Shown here one piece after another: positions 55,501 through 64,000 of a DNA stretch of 64,000 bases. The notes below the pieces were generated by a model. That model had not been told where the DNA came from, did not search any database, and saw only the letters and a list, made by a program, of their open reading frames with translations. Location of the stretch: positions 35,664,982 through 35,728,981 of the forward strand of contig CM072094.1 in NCBI GenBank assembly GCA_036850905.1, read 5' to 3'. The stretch comes from Luffa acutangula. Lineage: Eukaryota; Streptophyta; Magnoliopsida; Cucurbitales; Cucurbitaceae. The translations under genes were made by a program, and so were the position numbers. Numbering within the stretch: the stretch's first letter is position 1; each line of letters begins with the position of its first letter.

Positions 55501-56541
55501 GATGAGCCTTGTGTATACAAGAAAGTCAACAAAAGGAAAGTAGTTTTTCTAATACTTTATGTAGACGATATCCTACTCATTGGGAATGATGTAGGATACC
55601 TCACTGACATTAAGAAATGGCTAGCAGCCCAATTCCAAATGAAAGATCTGGGAGAGGCTCAATATGTTCTGGGAATCCAAATCATTAGGGATCGTAAGAA
55701 CAAAACGCTAGCTCTGTCTCAAGCAACGTATATTGACAAGATGTTGTCTCGATATTCGATGCAAAACTCCAAGAAGGGACTCCTACCCTTCAGACATGGG
55801 GTACACCTGTCTAAGGAACAATCTCCTAAGACACCTCAAGAAGTTGAGAACATGAGACACATTCCCTACGCCTCAGCTGTGGGCAGCTTAATGTATGCCA
55901 TGCTCTGCACTAGGCCTGACATATGTTATGCAGTGGGAATAGTCAGTAGGTATCAGTCTAATCCAGGGTTGGACCACTGGGGAGCGGTTAAGAATATCCT
56001 CAAGTATCTTCGGAGAACGAGGGACTACATGCTTGTGTATGGAGCTAAGGATTTGATTCTTACTGGATACACTGATTCTGACTTTCAAGCTGATAAGGAT
56101 TCTAGGAAATCCACATCAGGGTCAGTATTCACCCTCAATGGAGGAGCAGTAGTGTGGAGAAGCATCAAACAAGGATGCATAGCAGACTCAACCATGGAGG
56201 CTGAGTATGTAGCAGCTTGCGAAGCAGCTAAGGAGGCAGTATGGCTCAGAAAGTTCTTGACTGATTTGGAAGTAGTTCCGAATATGAACGTGCCCATAAC
56301 ACTATACTGTGACAACAGTGGGGCTGTAGCCAACTCAAAAGAACCTCGTAGCCACAAACGGGGTAAACACATCGAGAGGAAGTATCACCTGATACGGGAG
56401 ATTGTGCAAAGAGGAGATGTGATCGTCACTAAGATCGCCTCGGAGCACAACATCGCTGATCCATTTACGAAGGCTCTCACGGCTAAAGTGTTTGAGGGTC
56501 ATCTAGAAGGTCTAGGTCTACGAGATATGTATGCCATCTAA
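52522..56541 (+). CDS. Copia A Gag-Pol polyprotein (intact)
   Basis: 1339 aa, one uninterrupted frame. Gag occupies about 1-240 (NYATWKSNLNTILIVDD, RMKEGTSVREHVLDMMV). The CCHC zinc knuckle CFHCNVDGHWKRNC is near 262. Protease carries WILDSGATNHVC near 307-318. Integrase has its HHCC finger (HLRLGHINIDR ... CESCLEGK, about 450-495) and catalytic residues in HSDICGP, RSDRGGEY and VSERRNR (about 515-620). RT starts near 820 with KARLVAKGYTQKEGVDYEKT and has FLILYVDDILL (Asp pair about 1015-1016). RNase H starts near 1175 with GYTDSDFQADKDSRKSTSG and includes EAEYVAACEA. Integrase before RT is the copia order. One oddity is KLNRSIYGLIQASR, where the family norm has Lys in place of the Ile. ATG 52522 follows a TTTCAG-like acceptor. 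Confidence 0.95.
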   Translation: MSSSIVSLLKNEKLTGENYATWKSNLNTILIVDDLRFVLTEDCPPAPARNASQAVKDAYDRWTKANDKTRVYILASLSEVLAKRHEGMVTAREIMNSLQEMFGQPSYQLHHDALKYVYSCRMKEGTSVREHVLDMMVQFNVAEANGAVIDERSQVAFILESLPKSFLQFRSNAMMNKITFNLTSLLNELQLYQSLLKNKGQIEGEANVVHSKRKFEKGSSSGTKSVATSSKKTKKKGNKGKAPSTAAKSKGKAKAVADKGKCFHCNVDGHWKRNCPKYLAEKKKEKEGKFDLLVLETCLVEHDEFTWILDSGATNHVCSSFQENSSFRQLNDGEMTLRVGTGEVISAKAVGAAKLFFRNRFLLLESLLIVPKIKRNLISISCLIEQSYTVTFDMNEAFIYKNGILICSAKLENNLYVLRPTENKALLNHELFKTAETQSKRQKISPSSNNTHLWHLRLGHINIDRIGRLVKNGLLSKLEDDSLPPCESCLEGKMTKRPFTGKGYRAKEPLELIHSDICGPMNVKARGGYEYFISFIDDYSRYGYLYLMGHKSEALEKFKEFKAEVENLLGKSIEVLRSDRGGEYMDQRFQDYMIEHGIQSQLSAPGTPQQNGVSERRNRTLLDMVRSMMSYAQLPNSFWGYAVETAVYILNNVPSKSVSETHFELWKGRKPSLHHFRIWGCPAHVLVTNPKKLEPRSKLCQFVGYPKETRGGYFYDPQENKVIVSTNATFLEEDHMRDHKPRSKIILGEATEESSKVVDEVGPSTRVDEGTSSSDPSRPSQTLGMPRRSGRVVLQPDRYLGLTETQVVIPNDGIEDPLSYRQAMNDEDKDEWVKAMNLEMESIYSNSVWELADLPNGVRPIGCKWIYKRKRDAAGKVQTFKARLVAKGYTQKEGVDYEKTFSPVAMLKSIRILLSIATYYDYEIWQMDVKTAFLNGNLEENIFMSQPEGFIAQGQEQKVCKLNRSIYGLIQASRSWNIRFDTAIKSFGFDQNVDEPCVYKKVNKRKVVFLILYVDDILLIGNDVGYLTDIKKWLAAQFQMKDLGEAQYVLGIQIIRDRKNKTLALSQATYIDKMLSRYSMQNSKKGLLPFRHGVHLSKEQSPKTPQEVENMRHIPYASAVGSLMYAMLCTRPDICYAVGIVSRYQSNPGLDHWGAVKNILKYLRRTRDYMLVYGAKDLILTGYTDSDFQADKDSRKSTSGSVFTLNGGAVVWRSIKQGCIADSTMEAEYVAACEAAKEAVWLRKFLTDLEVVPNMNVPITLYCDNSGAVANSKEPRSHKRGKHIERKYHLIREIVQRGDVIVTKIASEHNIADPFTKALTAKVFEGHLEGLGLRDMYAI

Positions 56542-56664
56542 TCTAGGGCAAGTGGGAGAAATGTATAATGGGTATAAGGATGCCCTAGTTCATTGTATTA
56601 TTTTAATATAAATGACATTTCCAGCTTTAGATTATTGCATTTACATCCCACTAACTAGTGTTTT

Positions 56665-56680
56665 AGTTCAAGTGGGAGTT
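56665..56680 (+). other. Polypurine tract of copia A
   Basis: AGTTCAAGTGGGAGTT directly precedes the 3' LTR. A similar AAGTGGGAG occurs just after the stop codon (about 56549-56558). Confidence 0.7.
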
Positions 56681-58662
56681 TGTTGGGTTTTATGCCCTAA
56701 AACTCGTAGATAGTGAATGTAACCGTTGACCGGATATTAATGAAATAATATTGATATATTTTTCCATTAATTGTTATTAGTTATTTTATGTTTGTCTTTG
56801 CCTAATTATAACCCTAATCCAATAAACTAGACATCCAAGGCTGTAATATGAGTCTTGAACTATATGTAGCGACATATGGGATCATTGTTCAAGAAACAGC
56901 CTAAAGGGTCTATAGTATAGGGATAAGACTGGGTGCCTTATCCTGGTGACACTATGGATACGGCCCACTTTGTATTTGATACAAACGCTGCGATCCAACG
57001 CGTTCGTGTAGGAGACATGCGAGTGGGGGTATCCTATGCAATGAGTTTGCATAAGACCGGACCGCGAAATAGTAACCACTAGTTATAACACCGTTAACTA
57101 GTTGGTTTTCTATTTCACTAGGACGACCGAGACAACTTAGTCTTAATCCTGAGTTGATTATGGACTCCTGCTCATGAGAGACTGTCCTTTGATTTGTATG
57201 GGTGAGAGTGGCCAATACGCCGACTCAATAAGCCTACCACTTTGGGGACAAGATCGAATGGGGAGCTGGGAACATAATCGTACAAGATGGAATTCACTCC
57301 TTCCCGACTTTAGGGAAGCAGATGAGTGTTCCCTTAAGTGGTTACTCCGAGTCTTGAACAAAGGGCCCTACCCTCTCAATGGCACGAGAGGGTTTTCTGT
57401 TTAATGGTTGGACCATAAACAGATTGTTCATTAGAGGAGAATTGGTACTTAAGGAAATAGAGGTGACCCAGGGGTAAAACGGTAATTTGACCCAGCTGGT
57501 GTTACGGACACTCGTGAAGGACTAACTAGTCGATATTGGTCTAAGTTCCGTGGACACAGAAAATATGTCTGCAGTGAGAAGAGTGCAACTGTGAGTCTAT
57601 AGTGGAATGTACACACAGTTAACGAATATTGATTATTGTGGTTAATGAGTTTAACCAATTAATCTCACATCGTTGGAGCTTCTGATCTGCAGGTCCATAA
57701 GGTCCCACTGGTAGCTCGTAAAGTAATTTGAGGCAACTAAGTAATTAAATGTAAATTGAAAATGTTCAATTTACTAAGGGAAACAAATATAATATATATT
57801 GATATATTATTATGAGAGAAATTAATATTTGAAGAAGTTCAAATATAAATTTATGGAAGATTGAAAGAATTAATTAATTTAAGTCCTAAAAGTGTTTGGG
57901 CAAAATTAATTAATTCAAGGCCGGAAATTAAATATGTGATATTTAATTGGTGGTTAATTAATTAAAGAATTCATTAACCATGAATTAATCAATTATGTAA
58001 ATAATTAATCACTTAAGGAAGTGATTAATCATTTATGGGAATGATCTAATTACTTATGGAAGAAATTAGTCATTTATGGAAAAGATTAATCAATTGGGGA
58101 ATTGATTGATCATGATTGATTAATTAAGGAATAAAGATTGAATCAATTTTGGAAAAGATTGATTTTATTGAATATTTTATTCATGGCCTCTCTTCTATAA
58201 ATAGAACACTAGACCTAATTGGTCATGACACTTGACACTCTTGAAAGACAAGACCTAGAATTCTCTCTAGCCTCCCTCTTAGAGAAAGACTCCCACAAGT
58301 CTTTGGCCTCCTAGACTTAGAGACATACCGGTGTAACCTCTGTGGTTATTGTGTCAATCAAAGAAGAATTTCCAGCGAAGAATACCTTGAAGCGGCTGCT
58401 GCGTTTTCGTTCGTGGAGCTTCGTTGGCGAAGAACGGTAAAGTCTACAACGGAGGTTTGTAACGGTTCTTCCTCTTTTCTTTAGAAAAGTTTTAAAAATA
58501 AATTTAGATTTATTTTAGCATGTTTAAACCGATTTTACAGCGGCTTTAAAGTTAGTTTAAAGTTTTTGTTTGAGTTTTCGTAACGGGTTTTAATGTTAAT
58601 TAATATACGGCGTAAGGTCCAATCGATGCGCTTCCGCTGCGTGGGGACTTTTATTCCCTTCA
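56681..58662 (+). repeat. 3' LTR of copia A
   Basis: 1982 bp, nearly identical to the 5' LTR. TATAAATA is at 58196-58203. CTTAT duplication follows at 58663-58667. Confidence 0.93.
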
Positions 58663-58667
58663 CTTAT

Positions 58668-59835
58668 ATTATTTAAATGAAAATGAACAAGCATGCAACA
58701 TGAAACTACCTTAGCTCGATTTTAAAGCGTTAACATTGAATAGAAAGCATGTTATAGCTAGGTTGATCTCAATTATAATCATTTTATAAAATGAGATAGA
58801 TGTAAAATCTATAACAAAGACAAATGCATGCTCACCTAGGTTTAAAACGAACCAAATAAGTCAATCTCTTAGAATAGATCGATAACTTGTAAAGCTAAGG
58901 TTACAAGAGAACTCACCCGGTTCGATGCTGTCTAAGTCTGGAGGTATTTAAGTTGACGGTTTACAGAACACTTCCTCATGGGTATCGGGTAGGTACTTGA
59001 GTTAGGCTAACCTAGGATTTACGAGCATGCACGTGAGAGATGTGAGGTTATAAAAAACCTAGACATTGTAGGTTAATTATAACCTAAACTTTGGTTTATA
59101 GTAAATTAGCTGGAATATGCCTAAGTAACAATATACCCAACACCGTTAAAATACTTAGTGGGAGAAAAGAAATTTTTTCTCACGTTCTCCTTAAAATTCA
59201 CATGGTGAGATCTATGCATAGCCTCTTGTTACTTACTAACGTAACCATTCCATTCGGAAGGTGATGGCATAAATCAATATCAAGGTTAATGGAGAGAGTA
59301 TTTATAGTAAGTGGGTGAAGAAAGCGTGTCAACGCATCCTACGGTCTCTTCCATCAATTCACAAAGGCAAGGTCTCTATGTTCGCCTGCTAAGCATGCCC
59401 TGGAGCTGCGACACCATTCAGAGGGTTGTAACATAGAGATTGTTGCGTCGTGGATTCACATAATGATAAAGGATTTCTTAGGGTCGTTCCCAACATTGAC
59501 TTTTCCATTCGGTAGCATTACTGGGGCCGTTCTCTGAAATCTAAAAAAAGGAGGGTCACACTTACGAGATAACTAATATTAGCTTATCTTTGACCAAAGT
59601 AGCAATAACTAAAATTGATACAAAAATAAAGGAGTTATTTTTTGTTATAGAATTTTTAGTCAAGAATGTCTTGGTTCAGTGAAGGAATAATTGACTACCC
59701 CTCGGTAGTAGTTGTTCTAACTCACTGAAGTATTGTTGCAAAAGAATTAATGAGATGAGTACATTATTACTTTTGCTAAACTTAATTGGATTTATTAAAT
59801 ATTTGATTCACTGATAAAGGATTTTATTATTTCAG
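58668..59835 (+). other. Copia B leader, part 2
   Basis: Resumes after copia A. It contains a single copy of the GAACTC...TTTAAGTTGACGGTTTACAG block (58899-58985) and the hairpin-like domains matching copia A: GATCTATGC/GCATAAATC (59209-59217, 59267-59275) and TCTCTATGTT/AACATAGAGA (59373-59382, 59430-59439). No coding frame. It ends TATTTCAGCA at about 59836. Confidence 0.65.
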
Positions 59836-61386
59836 CAAGCCTAGCATATTAGTACAACTATTAGCTTCAGAAAAACTTAACGGCGACAACTATGGAACCT
59901 GGAAATTGAATTTAAATACAGTATTAGTGATTGATGACCTTCAATTCGTCTTTAACAGAAGAATGTCCACCTAACCCTGGCCCAATAGGAACTTGAGTAA
60001 CTTGAGATGCCTATAACAGATGGACTAGAGTCAATGAAGAGGCAAAGGTCTGTATATTGACGAGCATAAGTGATGTTCTGTCTAAAAAGCATGTGGGCAT
60101 GCGAACTGCAAGGGAAATAATGGACACACTGCAGGCCATGTTTGGACAACCGTCCTCATCCCTTCGCCATGAGACCCTCCAGTATGTTTATAATTCTTGG
60201 ATGAAAGAAGGAACTTCTGTTCGAGAACATGTGTTAAACATGATGGTGCATTTTAATGCAGCCGAAGTAAACGGCGCTGCCATAGATGAAAGTAGTCAAG
60301 TCAGTTTCATTAAGGAATCTCTCCCGAAGAGTTTCATACAATTCCGTACCAATTTAGTTATGAACAAAATTGAGTACAACTTGACGACTCTCCTGAACGA
60401 GCTTCAGACCTACCAGTCCCTCACTAAAAGTAAAGGACAAGAAAACGAAGCAAATGTTGTTTCTGATAGGAAGTTCCTAAGAGGATCAAACTCTGGGAAT
60501 AAATCTGAGTCTTCTACTTCTAAGAATAAAAGAATTCAGTTGAAGAAAAAGTAAAACAATGGAAAAGGGAAAGCTTCCATAATCAAGAAAGGTAAGAAAA
60601 AGATTACAGAAAAAGAAACCTGCTTCCATTGTAACCAGGACGGTCATTGGAGAAGAAACTGTCCTAAGTATCTTGCTGAGAAGAAAACAGAAAAGGCTGA
60701 GGATGCCAAGTTAGGTAAATACAATTTGTTATTGAATCGTGCTTAGTAAAAAATGATAATTGCATATGGATAGTAGATTCAGGAGTGACTAATCATGTAT
60801 GTTCTTTCTATACAGGAAACTAGTTCCTGGAAAACTCTTGAAGAAGGCGAGGTGACACTCAAAGTAGGAATGGGAGATGTCGTCTCAGCCACAGTAGTGG
60901 GAGAAGTAGAGCTTTGTTTTAGAGATGGATATATTTGTTGCAAGATGTTTTGTATGTTCCTAGTATGAAAAGGAACTTAATATCTATCTCCTATTTAATA
61001 GAACATGACTATAAAGTTTCTTTTGAAATCAATGAAGTGTTTATATTCAAAAGACTTAGTTTCATTTGTTCTGCTAAACTCAAAAACAATCTGTATGTGT
61101 TAAGACCGAATGAAATAAGAGTTGTTCATAATATTGAAATGTTCAAAACAGCTCAGACCCAAAATAAAAGATGAAAAGTTTCTCAAGATACTATTATTTG
61201 GCATCTAAGACTACACATAAATAAAAAATGTATTGAAAGGCTAGTTAAGAGTGGACTTCTAAATGAGTTAGAAGAAGACTCATTACCACCTTGTGAATCC
61301 TGTCTATAAGGTAACATGACCAAAAGACCTTTCTCTGACAAAGGTCAAAGAGCCAAAGAAACCCTCGAGCTTATACACTCTGACCT
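59836..61386 (+). pseudogene. Copia B gag-protease-integrase N-part, decayed
   Basis: Relative of the copia A polyprotein, clearly diverged. The start codon is lost (AGC at the ATG site). The first gag residues are readable in pieces (KLNGDNYGTWKLNLNTVL), then frameshifts and stops at about 59950-60010. An open piece at 60057-60554 has REIMDTLQAMFGQPSSSLRH and WMKEGTSVREHVLNMMV. The zinc knuckle CFHCNQDGHWRRNC lies near 60630. The protease motif reads WIVDSGVTNHV (Ala to Val, near 60770). Then LQDVLYVPSMKRNLISIS (60935-61174) and CESCL followed by a stop (about 61293-61310). It is cut at TCTGACCTCTGTG by the Athila-type solo LTR. Confidence 0.85.
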
Positions 61387-61391
61387 CTGTG

Positions 61392-62581
61392 TGATGCGCA
61401 ATTTGCTTACCGCAAGTGTACGGGTCAAGTAATAATATAGTGTTTTCGTGTAAACGAGTGTCGTCCTCTAGATTGGATTTTTAAGCAAATCAAGTATTGT
61501 GAATTATCTTGCCCAATTTTATATAGGGATCAAAAAGTGATGAATGAATGATAAGAAAACCAAATCAAAGCAAGTAAAAAGTGTGGAATTTCAATTGGGA
61601 AAACTACTTAGGGAATTGATTTCGCCGATTTAGTTTAGGATTGATTTTAAGGAATAAGTTATTATGCACAATGGAATTATGAGCCAAAGACCCTTTAATC
61701 ACAACTTCCTCTCCCGAGTATAATTGATTCTCATGCAAATTAACCAACTTGATATCCCTATCTAAGTTTATTAATCATGCAAGGCAATGAGATATTTCAA
61801 CCAATTCTAAAGTTAATCTAAAACCGTCACGAAATAGAAACTAAACTTTAGTCATGCAATCTTGAGTAAGTCTAAATCAAATCCCCTCTCCCGAGCTAGA
61901 TTCGAAACTTAAATCATCCAACTAATGGCCAATTAATTGAAAGTATTAAATCAAGATTACAAACATAATAACATTGCACAACTTAAACCATAAATCAATC
62001 CATAAACACAATCAACTACATCAATCCTAAGCTTACAAGTTTAGCTACTCATGATCAAAATTACAAGCTCAACTAAACATGTAAAAGCCATAAAAATCTA
62101 ACTAAAGTGAGGGAAAGAAGAATTAAACTCGTTGTAGGCCGAGACCGAACGTCCCCGTCACGATCCCCACGAACAATGGGTTGATTTCCGAATTTTCCCC
62201 TTTGCTTCAGCCTTGAATTCCTCTGTTTTTTCCTCTGTTTACGGCTCCAAAAAGTCCCAAAATTGGTTCCCCCAAAAACCTAGCCGAAAGGATGCTTAAA
62301 TAGCAAAATTTCGTCGTAGCGTCGAGACGCTATCAAGACAGCGTCGCGACGCTGTCGCGATCCGCATATTTGGAAATTTTTCTATAGCGTCGCGACGCTA
62401 TGATTTTTTTTATTTTTTTATTTTTTTTTTGGATTGAACTCTATTTGACTCCAATTGCTGAATTAAGCTTCAAACACATACTTCCTACAAATAAAACATA
62501 AAAATGCATAAGTTTGGGCAAATAATTGTAAATGACTAGCTTAATTAATAAGAGAAAAATAGCTAGCTATGCTTGCTATCA
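61392..62581 (-). mobile_element. Athila-type solo LTR in reverse orientation
   Basis: A 1190-bp insert TGATGCGCAATTTGC ... CTTGCTATCA flanked by CTGTG (61387-61391, 62582-62586) in the integrase of copia B. The left part is the reverse complement of the LTR end at 3020-3109, so it reads on the minus strand. No internal region, so a solo LTR. It carries three palindromes and a TATA-like box (62294-62399). Confidence 0.9.
62294..62399 (-). promoter_or_regulatory. Palindrome array plus TATA-like box (minus strand)
   Basis: AGCGTCGAGACGCT (62318-62331) and two AGCGTCGCGACGCT (62340-62353, 62386-62399). On the minus strand the box CTATTTAAG (62303 to 62295) follows the nearest palindrome after about 15 bp, the same spacing as in the other two Athila-type LTRs. 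Confidence 0.6.
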
Positions 62582-62586
62582 CTGTG

Positions 62587-64000
62587 GTCCTATGAATGTT
62601 AAAGCACGGGGAGGATATGAATATTTTATCAGTTTCATTGATGATTATTAAAGATACGGACATCTTTACCTAATGATTCAATAGTTAGAAGCTCTTGAAA
62701 AATTCAAATAGTATAAAGCTGAAGTTGAAAATAAATTAGGCAAAACAATTAAAACTCTACGATCTGATCGAAGAGAGTACATGGATTTAGAATTCCAAGA
62801 CTACTTGATAGAACATGGAATATCCTCACAACTCTTAGCACATGGTACACCACAACAAAATGGTGTGTCAAAAAGGAGAAACAGAACCGTATTGGATATA
62901 ATTCGTTTTATGATGAGTTATGCACGTTTGCCTGATTCATTCTGGGGTTTTGCAGTCGAAACTACATCATATATTCTGAACATGGTTCCCTCTAAAAGTG
63001 TTCCAAAAACACCGTATGAGTTATGGAGAGGACGTAAAGGGAGTTTACGACACTTCAGAATTTGGGGATGTCCTGCACATGTGTTGGTGCAGAAACAAAA
63101 GAAATTGGAACGACGTTCAAGAATATGCCTTTTTATAGGATACCCTAAAGAAACAAAAGGAGGTCTGTTTTATGATCCTCAAGACAACAAGGTAATTGTT
63201 TCAACCAATGCCACATTTCTTGAAGAAGATCATATAAAAAATCATCAAACACGCAATGAACTAATACTTAAAGAAATTTTCGGGGAAACTACAAACAAGC
63301 AAACAAAAGTTGTTAGTGAAGCTGGTCCTTCGAAACCATCTCCGAATGTGAGTATGCCTCGTCGTAGTGGGAGGGTTATAATTCAACCTGGCCACTACAT
63401 TGGTTTGACAGAAACTCAATTCATCATACCTGATGATGAAGTGGAGGATCCATTGTCTTATAGACAAGAAATGGGAGATAAGGATAAGGACCAGTGGATC
63501 AAAGTCATGAACCTTGAGATAGAATCTATGCATTTTAACTCAGTCTGGGAACTTGTAGATCAACCAAGTGATGTACAACCTCTCGGTTGCAAGTGGATCT
63601 ATAAGAGAAAGCGAGACCAAACTGGTAAGGTACAAACCTTCAAAGCCCGATTTGTGGCTAAAAGTTATAACCAAAGAGAAGGAATTGATTTTGATTAAAC
63701 CTTCTCACTAGTAGCGATGTTGAAATCGATAAGAATACTCATTTCCATTGTCGCTTTCTATAATTATGAAATTTGGCAAATGGATGTCAAGACTGCGTTT
63801 CTAAACGGGAATCTTGACGAGAGTGTTTACATGGTCCAACCCGAAGGGTTCATAATCCAGGGAGAAGAACAAAAGGTTTGCAAGCTTAACAAATCCATCT
63901 ATGGATTAAAACAAGCCTCAAGATTCTGGAATAAAAGATCTGACTCTGTAATCAAATCTATTGGTTTTGAACAGAATGTAGATGAACCTTGTGTATACAA
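62587..64000 (+). pseudogene. Copia B integrase and reverse transcriptase, decayed, runs off window
   Basis: Integrase core resumes (VKARGGYEYFISFIDDY then a stop, about 62600-62650). Next is a long open piece (62781-63698) with SQLLAHGTPQQNGVSKRRNR, a C-terminal region PAHVLVQKQKKLERRSRI, and the RT start KTFKARFVAK-like (QTFKARFVAKSYNQREGIDF). A TAA at 63696-63698 replaces the Glu or Lys codon seen in copia A. The frame goes on to the window end with QMDVKTAFLNGNLDESVYM and KLNKSIYGLKQASRFW; this copy keeps the usual Lys at the site where copia A has Ile. Confidence 0.88.

Larger units (their letters stand above)
47896..58662 (+). mobile_element. Copia element A, complete and young
   Basis: A 10.8-kb Ty1/copia element with 5-bp duplication CTTAT (47891-47895, 58663-58667) inserted in the leader of copia B. 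LTRs of 1983 and 1982 bp differ at only about six or seven places by eye. It has a tRNA-Met-type primer-binding site, a very long 2.6-kb leader, a single open gag-pol frame of 1339 codons, and a polypurine tract. All parts needed for transposition appear present. The long LTR suggests an Angela/Tork-like lineage, with low confidence. Confidence 0.93.

Noticed and set aside
1..64000. rRNA, tRNA or other structural RNA genes
   Set aside because: No sequence resembling a tRNA cloverleaf or rRNA was seen; the tRNA-like matches are retrotransposon primer-binding sites only.

Overview
The window is nuclear DNA from a flowering plant, almost certainly a eudicot. It holds no complete host gene. Every recognisable protein belongs to a plant transposable element: Ty3/gypsy Athila-, Ogre/Tat- and Tekay-type, Ty1/copia, a LINE fragment, a CACTA DNA transposon and a PIF/Harbinger-type MITE. 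The one host-derived sequence is a decayed, intron-containing fragment of the gene for the trans-Golgi coiled-coil protein TNO1, carried inside the CACTA element. The style of the copia gag and of the extra coiled-coil ORF of the Ogre-type element reminds me of cucurbit genomes; this is recollection, not proof.

Layout. Positions 1-3109 hold a Tekay-type LTR (1-2041), itself carrying a solo LTR (123-1333, duplication ACTGG), abutting an Athila-type LTR (2042-3109). A minus-strand gypsy fragment (leader, primer-binding site and LTR, 3110-3814) is split by a 16.3-kb CACTA element (3815-20127, 18-bp perfect TIRs, duplication GCA). The CACTA element carries a gag-protease-only Athila-type retrotransposon (4344-12246, duplication AAGGT), the TNO1 fragment, a LINE 3' end (16085-16913) and degenerate internal and subterminal repeats. 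The split LTR resumes at 20131 and meets a copia LTR piece (20553-21084).

That copia LTR is cut by a minus-strand Tekay-type chromovirus (21085 to 45234, continuing beyond the window). Its left LTR contains a copia solo LTR (22952-40426, duplication GATTG). The solo LTR in turn contains a young Ogre/Tat element (23187-38664, duplication TATAG) with ORF1, gag-protease (broken by a MITE), a predicted intron, and a polymerase frame holding RT, RNase H, a second RNase H and integrase. A 12-unit minisatellite lies in its 3' region.

The Tekay gag is cut at 45235 by an old copia element (copia B), which runs past 64000. Inside copia B sit a young copia element with an open 1339-codon gag-pol (copia A, 47896-58662, duplication CTTAT) and an Athila-type solo LTR (61392-62581, duplication CTGTG).

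The most unusual signal is a 14-bp palindrome, AGCGTC-NN-GACGCT. It occurs 19 times exactly, only in clusters. In Athila-type LTRs of two families the clusters end 15-16 bp upstream of the TATA box. The same palindrome recurs in the 5' leaders of two copia elements, so it is shared across superfamilies. A second unusual signal is a set of hairpin-like CCCTTCGG domains in the copia leader with paired base changes between the two copia elements. All comparisons were made by eye.
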